This document shows positions 49,588 to 61,494 of a stretch of 64,000 nt of DNA, in pieces. The stretch is taken from contig JH720352.1 in NCBI GenBank assembly GCA_000231825.2, positions 307,182-371,181 of the forward strand. Reading direction: 5' to 3'. Positions within the stretch are counted from its first letter, which is position 1. Each line of letters begins with the position of its first letter. Position numbers and translations under genes: made by a program. This DNA is from Tetrahymena elliotti 4EA. Lineage: Eukaryota > Ciliophora > Oligohymenophorea > Hymenostomatida > Tetrahymenidae. A model generated the notes under the pieces. It was given only the letters and a program-made list of their open reading frames with translations, was not told the origin of the DNA and did no database searches.

Positions 49588-52500
49588 ATGTCAAACTTTT
49601 AGTTTTAATTTAAAGTCATTTTTTTTCTAGCCACTTTAAAAACTTTAATAGATGCTTAATAATGCCCAATAAAGCGTTTAGTTTCAAAGAATACATACTT
49701 TAGCTGTGAATACGGGTAGAAAAATTAGGATAACAGAGGAGAGTTAATATTATCTGATTAATCAGCCAATATTTATCAATTAACATTAACTGGATGGTAC
49801 CTTCTTCTTGGTAACTCTAACTTAGATTATTTATTTATTCAGGCAAAGTAAGATGAAAATAGTAATATCATTAGGTTGGTATATAATCCTACTTAAAAAG
49901 TGATCAAATATCAAATTTATGATCAATAGTAGTAAATGTAAAATATATCTTAGTAGATATTTGATTAAATGTAAAAGCAATGGTTTTTTATTAGATTAGG
50001 TATTAATCTTCTTTAGTAAAATGGCTAGAGTTATATTTATTATACAATTTATTAAACTCTTACAAATATAATATACAATGAATTCATAGTTTAATCTAAA
50101 TATTCTGCATTTGATAACCATTAGTTTCAATTATACTATGGACAAAAATCATAATTTCCATACAGTTCCTCTTGTAGCATTTCTAAATAGGTAAAATTAA
50201 ATTTTCTTAATCAAATAAATTAATCTACATAAAAATAATAGATCAATCTTTTTATTGGAAAAGCAAATAGCAAAATGCAAGGTTATTTAAAGGAAGTATC
50301 TAGCTAAGAGATGTATTTAAATATTATTTAAAAATTGAACATAAATTATGCTATTTCACATAATGGCAATTAAAAAAACACTCTTTTTTTTAATTTTGCT
50401 CCATAAGACAGATATTTTATTTCAGTAGAACAAAAAGATTCAAATGGAAATTTTGTTTCTTTCTTTGCTTAAAATAATCATAATTATTTTACATATAAAG
50501 AAATGATATCTTATTTTTTTGAAATAAATTTTGAAGAAAGAGAAGGAATTTAAGTATTTCTAGAATTTTTAATTAATGGATCAATTAGTTCGAAAAATAG
50601 GATCATATCATTTAATACTAATAATTCAGAATATCATGCAATACTCATAAGTAACATAAATAATAAAATATATTTAGAAGATTTGTATAGATCTTAATAT
50701 GCTTAATTAGCAGAACTTAATCTAAATACTTGGTATAGATTAACTTATTCCATTTAAAGTGTATTTGATAAAATTATCAAAAAATTTTATATAAATGGGA
50801 TTTTAATTTCAAATTCTTAGTATCAATATTAATTTGTAGGAACTTTATATCCTTGTTTTACGAATCAAAAGAATTTTAATCTTAGTGTAAAGTAATATCT
50901 TAAATCAAAAAATGAAAAGCTTCTCATCAAATAAAAAATCATCTTTTATCACTTTTTAAAAATTTTTAAAATTCTAATTAACTTCAGCAAAATTTTGGTT
51001 TTCTATTTAGAGAAGGAATTTAAAAATATTTTAATTTTTATTTATTTAGTATTTTTTTAATTAAAGGAATTTTTAAATATATCAAGGAGGGTTCTTTGAA
51101 AAGTGTAATAGCTGTACAATGTCACTAGATCTTTAAAACTCAAATTGCTTATAATGTGAAGGACAAAATCCTTATCTATAAAAATCAAGATCTTATTAGT
51201 GTGTCTCTTAATGTGATAATGATTATTCTTTAGAAACATAGACTTTTAGTTGTGACTTAAAAAAATACTAACCAAAAAATTGCATCTTCCCTTAGAGCTA
51301 ATATTACAATTAAGAATGTGTTTGTCCAGATGGTATGTATAAAGATAATAATCTATGCAAAGATTGTCCAGATTATTGTGTAACATGTAGTTCATCTATA
51401 AAATGTATAGAGTATTATGGAATTCCAAGAAATTAAAATGGTAATAATGTTAAATTTTATAAATTGTATATATTTTTTTTAAAAAAGGGAAGTGTGAAAT
51501 CGGAGAATATGATGATGGAAAAAGTTGTATATCAGATTTTATAATAATCCCTAATACATAAAATGCTCAGCTTATTTTTTAAACTTAAAATATTGGCTGT
51601 AATACTTAGCCTACAATAATAAACAAAGATAATTTTAGTTTCTAAGATGCATCTTTATTTATAGGAATATAATCAAATTCTTTCTTTTTGACTTTTAACT
51701 TCAACTTAAATGTAAGTCCTCCATACGACTAAAATAATTATTATACTCTCTTCTATTTAACAAATGAGGGATATCACTTATTTACATTTGCAGCAAAAGC
51801 CATTTCTATTGATGAGATGAGATTTATTTTAATTTAACAATTTATGGGATCTTAGGTAGATATAATCAGTGGGCATTTAGATACTAATACAGATGTTTAA
51901 ATTGGTTTTTATACAGATTTAAGTGATGTGAGTTTGATTGTATAATATTCTAACTCTCCATAATCTTTTTACAAATCAAAATTTAAAAAAATGTATCCTA
52001 TTTTATCAAAACCTTAACTTGTTTTTGCTAGTGCTTCTCCTATTTTTTCCTCTTCTCCATATTCCTCCTAGTTTTGTGGTAAAATAGGTTCTCATAATGT
52101 CCTTTTTAAAGGTATTAGCCTATTAGAATTCTTTATTTTTTTAAACTAACATATTTAAATACTTAGAAATATTTAATTTGAGTATCAAATTAAAATAAGG
52201 ATTAGGATAAAAAATTTTATTAAAATTAATTCAAAGAAAAATCTAAAATATGAATACTATATTTTTACTAAAGTCATTCAAAATAAGAATTAAGATGATT
52301 TTTTATTAAAATAAAATTTTAGAATAAGATAATTTTAGAAATTTTCCTACATATTGTCATTTAATAAAAATAATTTTAAAAATAAGGTCATTATACTATG
52401 TTTAAGTTTGAGAGATTGCTTTAAAAATTTTTAGAATCAGATTTGATTAATATTGTAAATTTCAATTTTTGTGAATTTAATCTAGAAGAAATTCTTAAGA

Positions 52501-55500
52501 GTTCATTTGTATAAAATAAATTTGATAATAGCTTACTCCTTCAGCTTGCATAAATAAATTATGGATTTTAGCAAATTAAAGGAATTAAATTTAGTTAGTT
52601 AGATGTAGGAACTATTTATCTTGATTCTAAATTAGATTTATCAAAACCTGTAGTAATTCAGATTTCTTTTTCAGGATAATTCATAAGTATTTATGAATTT
52701 TTTAATATCATATATAATTAACAAATTTTAATTTATTTCAAAATGACTCACCTTCATTTTTCCAGCTAGTAACTAGAAATATGTATACTTGGTGAATGTA
52801 AATAATTATCTTATGTAAAAATTATTTATGATACTCTAAACTTTTTAAGTAAATAATGTTAATAAAATTGAATTTTTTACAAAGCAAATATTTTTAATTT
52901 TTAAAATAGTTGTAAAAATATCTTCTATGAAATATCCTAGTGGATTAGAGATTGTTAAATTTGATGTAGTCCTAAACTATAGAACAGATCAATAAGAATT
53001 CATTTTTCCATTATCTTAATATATTAGTTCTAACTTAGTAATATAATTAGGATCTTAAAAAGTAAATTAAATCAATGCATATTTCTTTTTCAGTGATTTA
53101 CAGATATATTAAGGAGGACATTATTATATTAATTATGATAATGATAATCCTTGCTTTATTTATATTGATAAATCGGATATGAAGTGTATAATTCCTAAAT
53201 AAGGATATGTTATAAAGAATAACCAGGCTATCCCCAATTAAAATTGTAATTAAGGAGAGGATTCTAATTCTCCAATCTTGTTCTATAATCCCTACACATT
53301 GAAATGTCAAAATTCTAATGTTATAATACCGTTTTGCAAAGAAATTAGTTTCAGTAATTTTAATCAATGCACTAAATGCTCAGATTAAATATATATGGAT
53401 GTATCTAACAATTGTGAATGTATTTAAGGAATGTATCTAGATAAGGTGACTCAAAAATGCAAATGTAAATTATTGTTGTTTATTGAATAATAAAAAATAT
53501 TAATTAATTTATTCTTCAATAACAAAGTCTGTTCAAAAGTTTGTAAATCATGCTCTATTCATGAAACCTATTGCAATGAATGTATGGAATAATCCTTAAA
53601 TCCACCAAGCTGCAATTGCCTTCTCTCTAACTAATTTAGAAACAGCTAATATTTATGCTAAAGTACTTTATTAAAAAACTTTTTTATTATTTTTAGTACT
53701 CTTTTACAAAGAAATTATAAATAATCAATTATATCTTCTTCATATTTAAAAAATTAATAATTTTTCTATTTAAAAAATTTTAGATTTAATTATTAGAAAA
53801 AAAATTATTTCACAACTCATTTTTTATGTATTTACCTTAGTCCTATTTGCTTATAATTTATTTTTAATATTGACAAATTAGATTGTGATATTCAATGTGA
53901 TAGATGCTTAGGTAACTCAAGCACTTGTATTTCCTGCAGCTATGGCAGAATAAACCCTCCTATATGCTATTGTGAATCTGATGCTAACACTTATTCTACA
54001 ATTGATTCAATAAGTAAAGCATGTGAGAATATTTAATGTTAGAATAAGTGTCAATCATGCTCTTAAAAACCTGGAAATTGTATTTAATGTAGAGGTGATA
54101 GAGTTAATCCTCCTATTTGTAATTGTCCAAAAGGCAGATATGAAGATCCTGTTAATTTAAATAACTAATTTTGCTTAAAATGTCCAAATAATTTTTACTA
54201 TGACTTGCTTTTACATAAATGTATTTAATGCAACAGATTTTGCGATACTTGTTATGGACCTGATATTAATAATTGCTTAAGCTGTCAGTCTATTTATTAA
54301 CTCAATTCATAAAATTAATGTTATTGCAAAGAGGGAAATTCACCTGTTTTAGACTTAAATAATAGCACCTAGTGTTTTAAGAATATGGATGTCACTCAAA
54401 ATATTTATATCAAAAACAACCAATACTTCATTTTAATCTAATTTGAATATGCAGTAGATAACTTAGAATCAATAATTAAAAAGTTAGGAATAAATTTAGT
54501 GTTTTCTTTTTCTATTGGCCAAATAAGCCCTAATTATTATTCTATTGTAAGTTACAGCTTCCCAAAAAATAATTAAATAATACTTAATATAGAAATAAAA
54601 ACAAATATTTAAAGAACCTTTGGATAACTGATATTTCTGAAATCAAATATTTTCTAAAACTTTAAAAATCAAGCTGTTTTAAATCCAATCTATTTAATAA
54701 AACCTTTTTAATTTGAAATTGGACCATATTTTACCGAAACAAAGCTTTAAATTGATATAAAGCTATCATCAACTTTAAGTTAGTAATCAATAGGTTTTTT
54801 TAGAAATATCTAGTTTTTGTTTTATTTAATCAACTCAGCTCAACCTACAGTCATGCTTTTGCTAGTAGACATACAGATACCTCCTAATTTTTACAAATTT
54901 CTTTCTGAAATAGGACAATTAGTATTTAGGAATGTTTCAGAGTATAGTTAAATAAATTTTTAAAACTTTTACTTTTTTGGAGGATAAAATATTACAAGCT
55001 ATGTAAAACCTACTTAAATTTATCAATTTGATAGAGTCGGATTCTGCAATTCTTACTTGGCTAATGCTGAATTTATTTTTTACAAATATTTGATCTGTTT
55101 ATTCCTCTTTATTTTTTTAAATATAATTTCGCAATACATTTTGAACAAAAGATACTCATAAACCATTAAAAAATTTTTTATGGGCCGTATTTTAGCAGAA
55201 ACTGAAATAAATTTTTTGATGAATTTTTTATCAATTATGATTTAGTTCTCAAACATAGATTAAGAAAATTATGTAAGTAGATAAAGTCTTTATGCTTCAA
55301 TATTTTTATTGATAATCATAATCTATTTTTGGTTTTATTATTATAAAGAATATAACTCTAATCGCTTAAATCAAGGCTAAGACTTTTTTAATATCTTAGA
55401 TGGTAAGCTTGATAAAAATAAAATAAAATCAAGTTGGTCAGTAAAGAATTTCTACTTTGTATGCTTATTTAAAAAGATTATTCTAATTTTGGTTATCTTT

Positions 55501-55977
55501 TGCTTTTACTAAAACTCAATAAGTATTTGCTATATATTTGCAATAATTAATTTGATTTCAGGAATTTATACCTTATCTCTAAGACCTCACGATTTTCTTT
55601 TTAGAAATATGTTAAAAGGTTTAGCAGACATAATTCTTTCTGTAGTATGGATTTACATGATCTTGTTTAATGAATTGTTTAAGAATCTTTAAGGGAATAT
55701 TGTAATGAATGATCATTAAGTTGATTCTATAATGGTTAATGGTTTTATTGCATCATTAATGGCTCTGACTTATAATTTAATCTTTTTGTTCATATTCATA
55801 ATAGAAATTGTTAAACTTATATCAAATTTAATAAAAAAAAAGAAAAGAACTAATTTAATAATAGGAAAGAAAGGAACTTAAAAATTAGAAAATAAAACTG
55901 TATTAATAGGAAATAGATTCTAAAAAACTTAATTTAAAAATAAATAAAAAATTATCGATGAAAATAATAAAATTTGA
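49588..55977 (+). CDS. Surface-protein family copy 2: LamG-like, Cys-rich, seven-helix membrane protein
   Basis: Eight exons (49588-50190, 50242-50891, 51067-51440, 51488-52111, 52387-52848, 52910-53464, 53528-53662, 53882-55977) sum to 1,833 codons, 1,832 aa. Every intron sits at the same place and phase as in copy 1, and exons 1, 3, 5 and 7 have identical lengths. The signal peptide differs most (MSNFQFQFKVIFFLA). The LamG-like part (LTGWYLLLGNSNLDYLFIQ), the Cys-rich repeats (FFEKCNSCTM, CKDCPDYCVTC, CDRCLGNSSTCISC) and the seven C-terminal helices are kept. No frameshift or premature TGA was seen. It is likely a functional paralogue of copy 1. Which one is expressed, or whether they alternate, cannot be told from sequence. 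Confidence 0.88.
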
Positions 55978-56899
55978 ATTTTAGTAAAGTTATTTGTTTA
56001 TATATTTAACTATCAAAGAAATTTTTTTAATTTTGAGATTTATATTTTATATTGAAGTTAATTTTAAATTCAAATAAACACAAATTGTTTAAAAATTTGA
56101 ATTTATGAATAATTTTTATATTTTTAAACTAATATTCTATGAAGTTTTTTTGATTCAAATAATTTTAAAGTTCTAGCAAACAAAAAATTGTTTTCAAAAA
56201 AACAAAGAGTAAAAATTTAAAATGTATAAGAAATTGACTATAATATAAGCATAGATATATTATAAACTAAAAACATCCAAAAATTTATTATTATTTAATC
56301 TAAGATTTAATTAAATTAATTAAAATTTATTTTTATTAATAAAATTAGAAAAAATTTAGTTATCCAAATTAAAAACATTTATTTTTTTAATTGTGAAATC
56401 AGAAAATCCAAATTAATAAATAACAATCAATTTCCTTCAAAGTTTTAAAAAAAATCTATCAAATGAAATTTTAATAAATAATTTTATTTTCCTCATTCTA
56501 ATTTATCATATTGAGTAAAGTTGACTTCAATAAAATGATTGAAAATAATAGATATGAAATTTTTTTCTTATCGAAATCATTCTATTACTAAATTAATTTT
56601 AATATTAACAGTTCTTATTTGTTTAAGAGTTTTTTATGTTTTTAAACAAATAAATACTTGAGAATTAATATTTGTTTATATTTACATTATCTGTTTCTAA
56701 TATAAGTAATAATTGAAACAAATAAAACCAAAAACTAACTTATTTTTCAATTGAAATGAAAAAAATCTAATAAAATAAAACTTTAAGATTTTATGATTCT
56801 ATCAAATTAATTTAATTAATAGTAACAAAAACTGTCTTACTTGTTTTGTAAAAAATAGAAAAATATTTTAAATTAATTTAATTTATGTCTTTTTTAACT
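55978..56899. other. AT-rich intergenic DNA
   Basis: About 0.9 kb of low-complexity AT-rich sequence between family copy 2 and the protease pseudogene. No feature is supported. Confidence 0.6.
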
Positions 56900-58018
56900 A
56901 AATAAAACTTAAGCTGTTGGATTCAAGTATAGCTATGACTGTGTTGCTTCAGATGGATGTACTTTATCTTATACTCCAGCTTCAGTTATATACGTGATTC
57001 TGTGACTAGACCTTTTCCTGAAATACTAACAGGAATTCTAGCAATATGGCCTTTAACCTCAGCGCCACCAGCGTACTTCTTATTGTTGAAGACTCTGTTA
57101 ACAATAAGGGATTATAAGTAAATAATAAATATAAAAAATTTTATTTATTGATTAAATTATTTTTCAACAAAAGTATGATGATTTGATAGTTCTTGGCCTT
57201 TATGATCAACGTGATCCTAATTAGATTTCTTTTGTCAATAAATTATTCTAATAAGGATTTATTCCTAAAAGTCAATTCAGTTTCAATCTTGGTATTGGTG
57301 AAAATGACTCCGAACTCGTTATTGGTGATGTTGACATTATTAAACTTGCCAATCCTTCTGAAATCTATTATCGTCCTGTTGTTTTGAATAGCTAACATAA
57401 TGACAAGTAAAGATGGAGTGTTGACATTAAGTCTATTTCTTTCGAAAAATAATATCTGATGACTTCATCAGATTTTAGTATTATTGGTTCTGGCACTTCT
57501 TTAGTCTATATTATATATTAGATAAGATGTTTACAATAAATGGATTAAATATCTTAAGACTGTTGCTCCCCTTAAAGCTATTTCTGGTGGTTTTTACTCT
57601 GTTGAGTGTGGTACTACTTTACCAGATTTAACTTTTACTCTTACTGATGTTAACAAAGTTGACAGAAACTACAATCTTCCTTCTTCTTTCTATATCTTAT
57701 AAGAAGACAATACTTGCATTATTGCTGTTCAAAGCACTTGGATTGGTGCTCCATTATTTTTAGGTGATGCTTTCATGAGAAGATTTTTTCAATTTTTGAC
57801 TGCTCAAACCTTACTATGCGCAAAATTAACATATATTTCTTTAATATCAACTTTTAGTAAAATATTCTTAATTTATATTAGGTCTTTCAGTATCTGTTGC
57901 TGATCCAAGCACTATTCCTGAATTACATGCTTCTACTCAATTAAACTTAAATCCTTTAGTTTTAGGATTTGTTTCATTAGGACTCATTTTCGTCACTTTA
58001 AGAGCTTTAATAAAGTGA
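56900..58018 (+). pseudogene. Aspartyl (pepsin/cathepsin D-type, A1) protease pseudogene
   Basis: Recognisable A1 protease parts appear in order: GFKYSYDCVASDGCTLSYTP, the strand and loop YDDLIVLGLYDQ, FIPKSQFSFNLG, ENDSELVIGDVD, the region RWSVDIKSISF and the second active-site loop read SIIGSGTSLVY, then YNKWIKYLKTVAPLKAISGG, SVECGTTLPDLTFTLTD, GDAFMRRFF, and a last exon VADPSTIPELHASTQL ending in a hydrophobic tail (PLVLGFVSLGLIFVTLRAL). Damage: the first active-site exon is missing; the catalytic Asp of DSGTS is Gly; the frame shifts near 57520 and again near 57795; and 56993-57110 reads as protein only on the opposite strand. Introns can still be seen (about 57118-57171 and 57857-57880). 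It once encoded a membrane- or GPI-anchored protease and is now inactive. Confidence 0.82.
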
Positions 58019-58555
58019 TTTATTATTTACAAATAAATAAATAATTTTATTAATCATGTGATTTTTTTGTCATATATTAAATGTCTAAAAGTTTTAATAA
58101 TTTTATTAATTAAAAATTCCAAGTTCATTCATATACTCTGTTTAGAAAATTTATCAATTAATTTTTAATATTTTTTTTAATGAAAATTTGGGGATATTAG
58201 TATTACTTTTGTGAAAATTTAGAAATTGTTTCAAAAATTATTTTTTATTTACGAGTTAGTTTTAATTTATGAAATTAAAATGTTGCTTTTTTTTCACAAA
58301 AATTAAGAAATCAAATAAAAATAATTAAAAAATTAAATCAAAGATAAGAGATGTCTGATGCAGTTAGATAAATAAGCTTTAATATTCAGACTTTTTTTAG
58401 TTATTTTTAGCTACAAAATTAAATAGATAAATAATTTTAATAAATTATAATATGAATGATTTAACCTTTAGATTATTTAAAAGTAAGTAGACATTTATTT
58501 AAAATAATCATTATTTCAAATTTTTAATGTCAATTTAATTAATCTTTTTGCTTTA
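58019..58555. other. AT-rich intergenic DNA
   Basis: AT-rich spacer after the protease pseudogene. Nothing is recognised. Confidence 0.5.
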
Positions 58556-59190
58556 ATGAGTCTTGATTTTAATCCTGAGACACTCATTTCACCAATATTA
58601 TTCTCCCTTTTAAAAATAAAAATTTATTAAACAAGTATTTAAAAGAAAGAAAAAAACATAAAAATGTGAATGAAATCTGAAAAGAACAAATAAAAATGAA
58701 TGAATGAATGAATTAGCCAAACTAATATCAAATAAACAAACCTAAAATAGTCAGTTGTTACTTATAAATTAATGTATTCATTAATTCATTGATCAAAAAT
58801 CGATATTAATATTGAAACACTATTTTTAGGAGAGGTAAAGTATCAAAGTTTAGAGATTAGAGTATTTTGATAATTCAGATCCTAATTTTTAGGCACCCAT
58901 TTTACCAATATTATTCGAACTTTTAAAAATAAAAATTGAATAAAGAAATATTTAAAAGAAAGGAAAAGACATAAAAATGTGAATGAAATCTGAAAAGAAC
59001 AAATAAAAATGAATGAATTAGCCAAACTAGTATCAAGTAAACAAACAGAAATTAGTCCATCATTACTTATAAATTAATGTATTCATTCATTTATTAATTC
59101 ATTCATCAAAAATGGATAATTAATATTGAAACACTATTTTTACTTGAGTTCAAGAGTCAAAGTTTAGAGATTAGAGTATTTTTATAATAA
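58556..59190. repeat. Tandem duplication, unit about 313 bp, two copies
   Basis: A block containing GTGAATGAAATCTGAAAAGA, AATTAGCCAAACTA, ATTAATGTATTCATT and AAAGTTTAGAGATTAGAGTA occurs first at about 58556-58870 and again at about 58871-59190 in the same order and spacing, with few changes. Inside each copy a GAATGAAT tetranucleotide run differs in length. The repeat is non-coding. Confidence 0.85.
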
Positions 59191-59270
59191 ACAGGTTATA
59201 AATTTTTTTTTATTTATTACTAATATAAAACTTCAATTCTTGAAAGATAAATCAATTAGTAAATTTTGTT

Positions 59271-59732
59271 ATGGCAGCAAAACTGTCCTGGAAAAAATTT
59301 ATAGCTTTTGCCCCTCAGAAAAAGTTAAAAATTGAGCAACTATATTACTTATCTATTTATTTTACTACTAAATTTATCATTGGAAGAAGAATTTTTTTAC
59401 CTAAAGACTCCGACTATACCATATAATTTCTTGACAAGGAGATTAATATTATGATATAACTAGCCAAAGAAGTGTCATTGTACAAGTTCCCTACATATAC
59501 TTAAAAATAAATAAAATTATTACCTTAAATTATTGATTATATTATGTGTTTTACATCACTTTTATGCAGTTTTTAATTTAGAATATGGTTACAAAAAATT
59601 AGTCTACACTTTATAGGGTGTATAATTTATTGTAAAGATAAATTTCTGATTGTGTTTGCAAAAAATTATAAAAGAAAGTATAGGGAAGAAGAAAATTATC
59701 AAGTGCTTCTCAGAAGAAGAATTTATGTATGA
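59271..59732 (+). CDS. Hypothetical ORF, 153 aa, unsupported by family
   Basis: An ATG-to-TGA frame of 154 codons. The first half is protein-like (MAAKLSWKKFIAFAPQKKLK, then FIIGRRIFLPKDSDYTIQF and KEVSLYKFPTY); the second half is poorer. Few TAA/TAG codons are used in the first 50 residues. G+C is slightly above background. No family is recognised and no splice signals extend it. It could be a small gene, an exon, or a relic of an inserted element. Confidence 0.32.
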
Positions 59733-61494
59733 CTGAAAATGAGCATTTAATAAAATATTTGTTTTAAATTTAAATTGAATGTAATCATTTATGTTCTCAA
59801 AACTATTTTAAAATTTAAAATCAATTTCATTTCTCAATTTACAAAAAATTTTTATATTTCTAAAAAAAGAGAATACTTTAATAATAACTCTAAATAATGA
59901 TAATTTTTTTTACAAAATAATTATTTTTTTTTCTCTTATTCAAGAAAACTGACTGTATGTGTATATGATTTTTTACTATTTTAAAAAAAGATTTATATAA
60001 AAAGAGGAATATTTAAACGTTGTATTTATTATGTAATTTTGATTGATGATAAAGGAGGAGTTTTGATTAGTTGATAACTTTATTATCTATTTTTTATTTT
60101 CTTTTCAAATTTAAAATTTCAAAATATATTTCAGTTAAATTGACAAACTAAGTAAATATATTTAAATTTAAAATTATATCAAACATGTATTTAGTCAATT
60201 AATAAAATGAGGTATGGTTCATTTAAAATCTTGGAAGTTATAAATAGAAAATTAATTAACAAAATTTTTTTAAAAGAATTTTTAGCTTATTGATATTTTA
60301 TGTTTATTGTGGGATTCTCAAAAAAAATTATTTCTTTTGATATCAAATTTTTATAAATTTTTAGATTATTGAAGAAATCTTCATATTTAAAGACAAAAAA
60401 AGTTAAAAATATAGTGATTCCTAATTAATGACATAAAATTTTATCTGAAGATATTGATTAAAATTTTGATTGATAATTTTTTTAGTAAATTCATCAATTT
60501 CTAAAATTTGTTTGTTATTTCATAATTTTTTAAATATTTAAGATACCAAACCAAAATAATAAAAAAATATCCAATTTTAAGAATTAACTAATAACTTTTT
60601 ACTACTTATTCTTTTGAAATTCACATTTCCTTTCTTTGCTTAAATTTTTTTTTCAATTAAAGACAATTATTCAATAGGTAAGTAGTGTAGGTTATTGCTA
60701 AAAAGACAAGCAAGTACTTAGATAAAAGATTATTGAAATAAAGCATTAATATTGATAAAGTAAAGTTTTATTATAATAATTTGATAATTTAAAAATAAAA
60801 TAAATGAATTTAAATATTGTATTTATTATTGTTTTAGCAAAATTAAAAAATTAGTTTAATATTTAAAAAAAATATTTGATTTCTATACATAAAAAAGAGA
60901 TATTTCTTTTAATTAAGTATTCTGTTTATTTTTATCACATAAAATAAATTTTTAATTAATCTAAAAGTAAAAAAATAAAACCATACACTTTATTTAATTT
61001 CTAAACCCCTAATTTGATACAATATTTGGCATAAAAGACTTATTTATAAAGCTTGAGTGAGTAAACATAGAAAAAAAATGAATATAATTTAATTTATACA
61101 GAATTGTTTTGATATATTTGTTTAATTCTAAACAAAGCTTAATAAAAAATTAACTAATATTAAAAAAAAAATTTTAAATAGGAAGAGAAGACATCCATCA
61201 ATGAAACAAGAAAGTCAAAATAATCTAATATTTATATTTTTGTTATTCTTTGTAAAATACATTAAATTTTGTGTAATCAAATAAAAAAAATTATTATTTT
61301 ATTCATTTTTGTTATGAATTCAGCTCAAATCTTTTATTACTTTCTTTCTATAATATTTCCTTTTTTTAAGGGTTTTATTAATTTACACAAGATTATAAAT
61401 TAGGATTATTTGATTAATCATAAAATTTGATTACTGTTTCTTATTAATCTTTAGGGAAAATCAAATTTAAGTAGTTGATTAAATTTAGCAAAAA
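59733..61494. other. AT-rich intergenic DNA upstream of family copy 3
   Basis: About 1.8 kb of AT-rich DNA without protein-like frames. The last 300 bp (from about 61200) resemble the DNA upstream of copies 1 and 2, for example a GGATTATTTGATTAATCATA-like stretch shared with copy 1. Confidence 0.5.
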
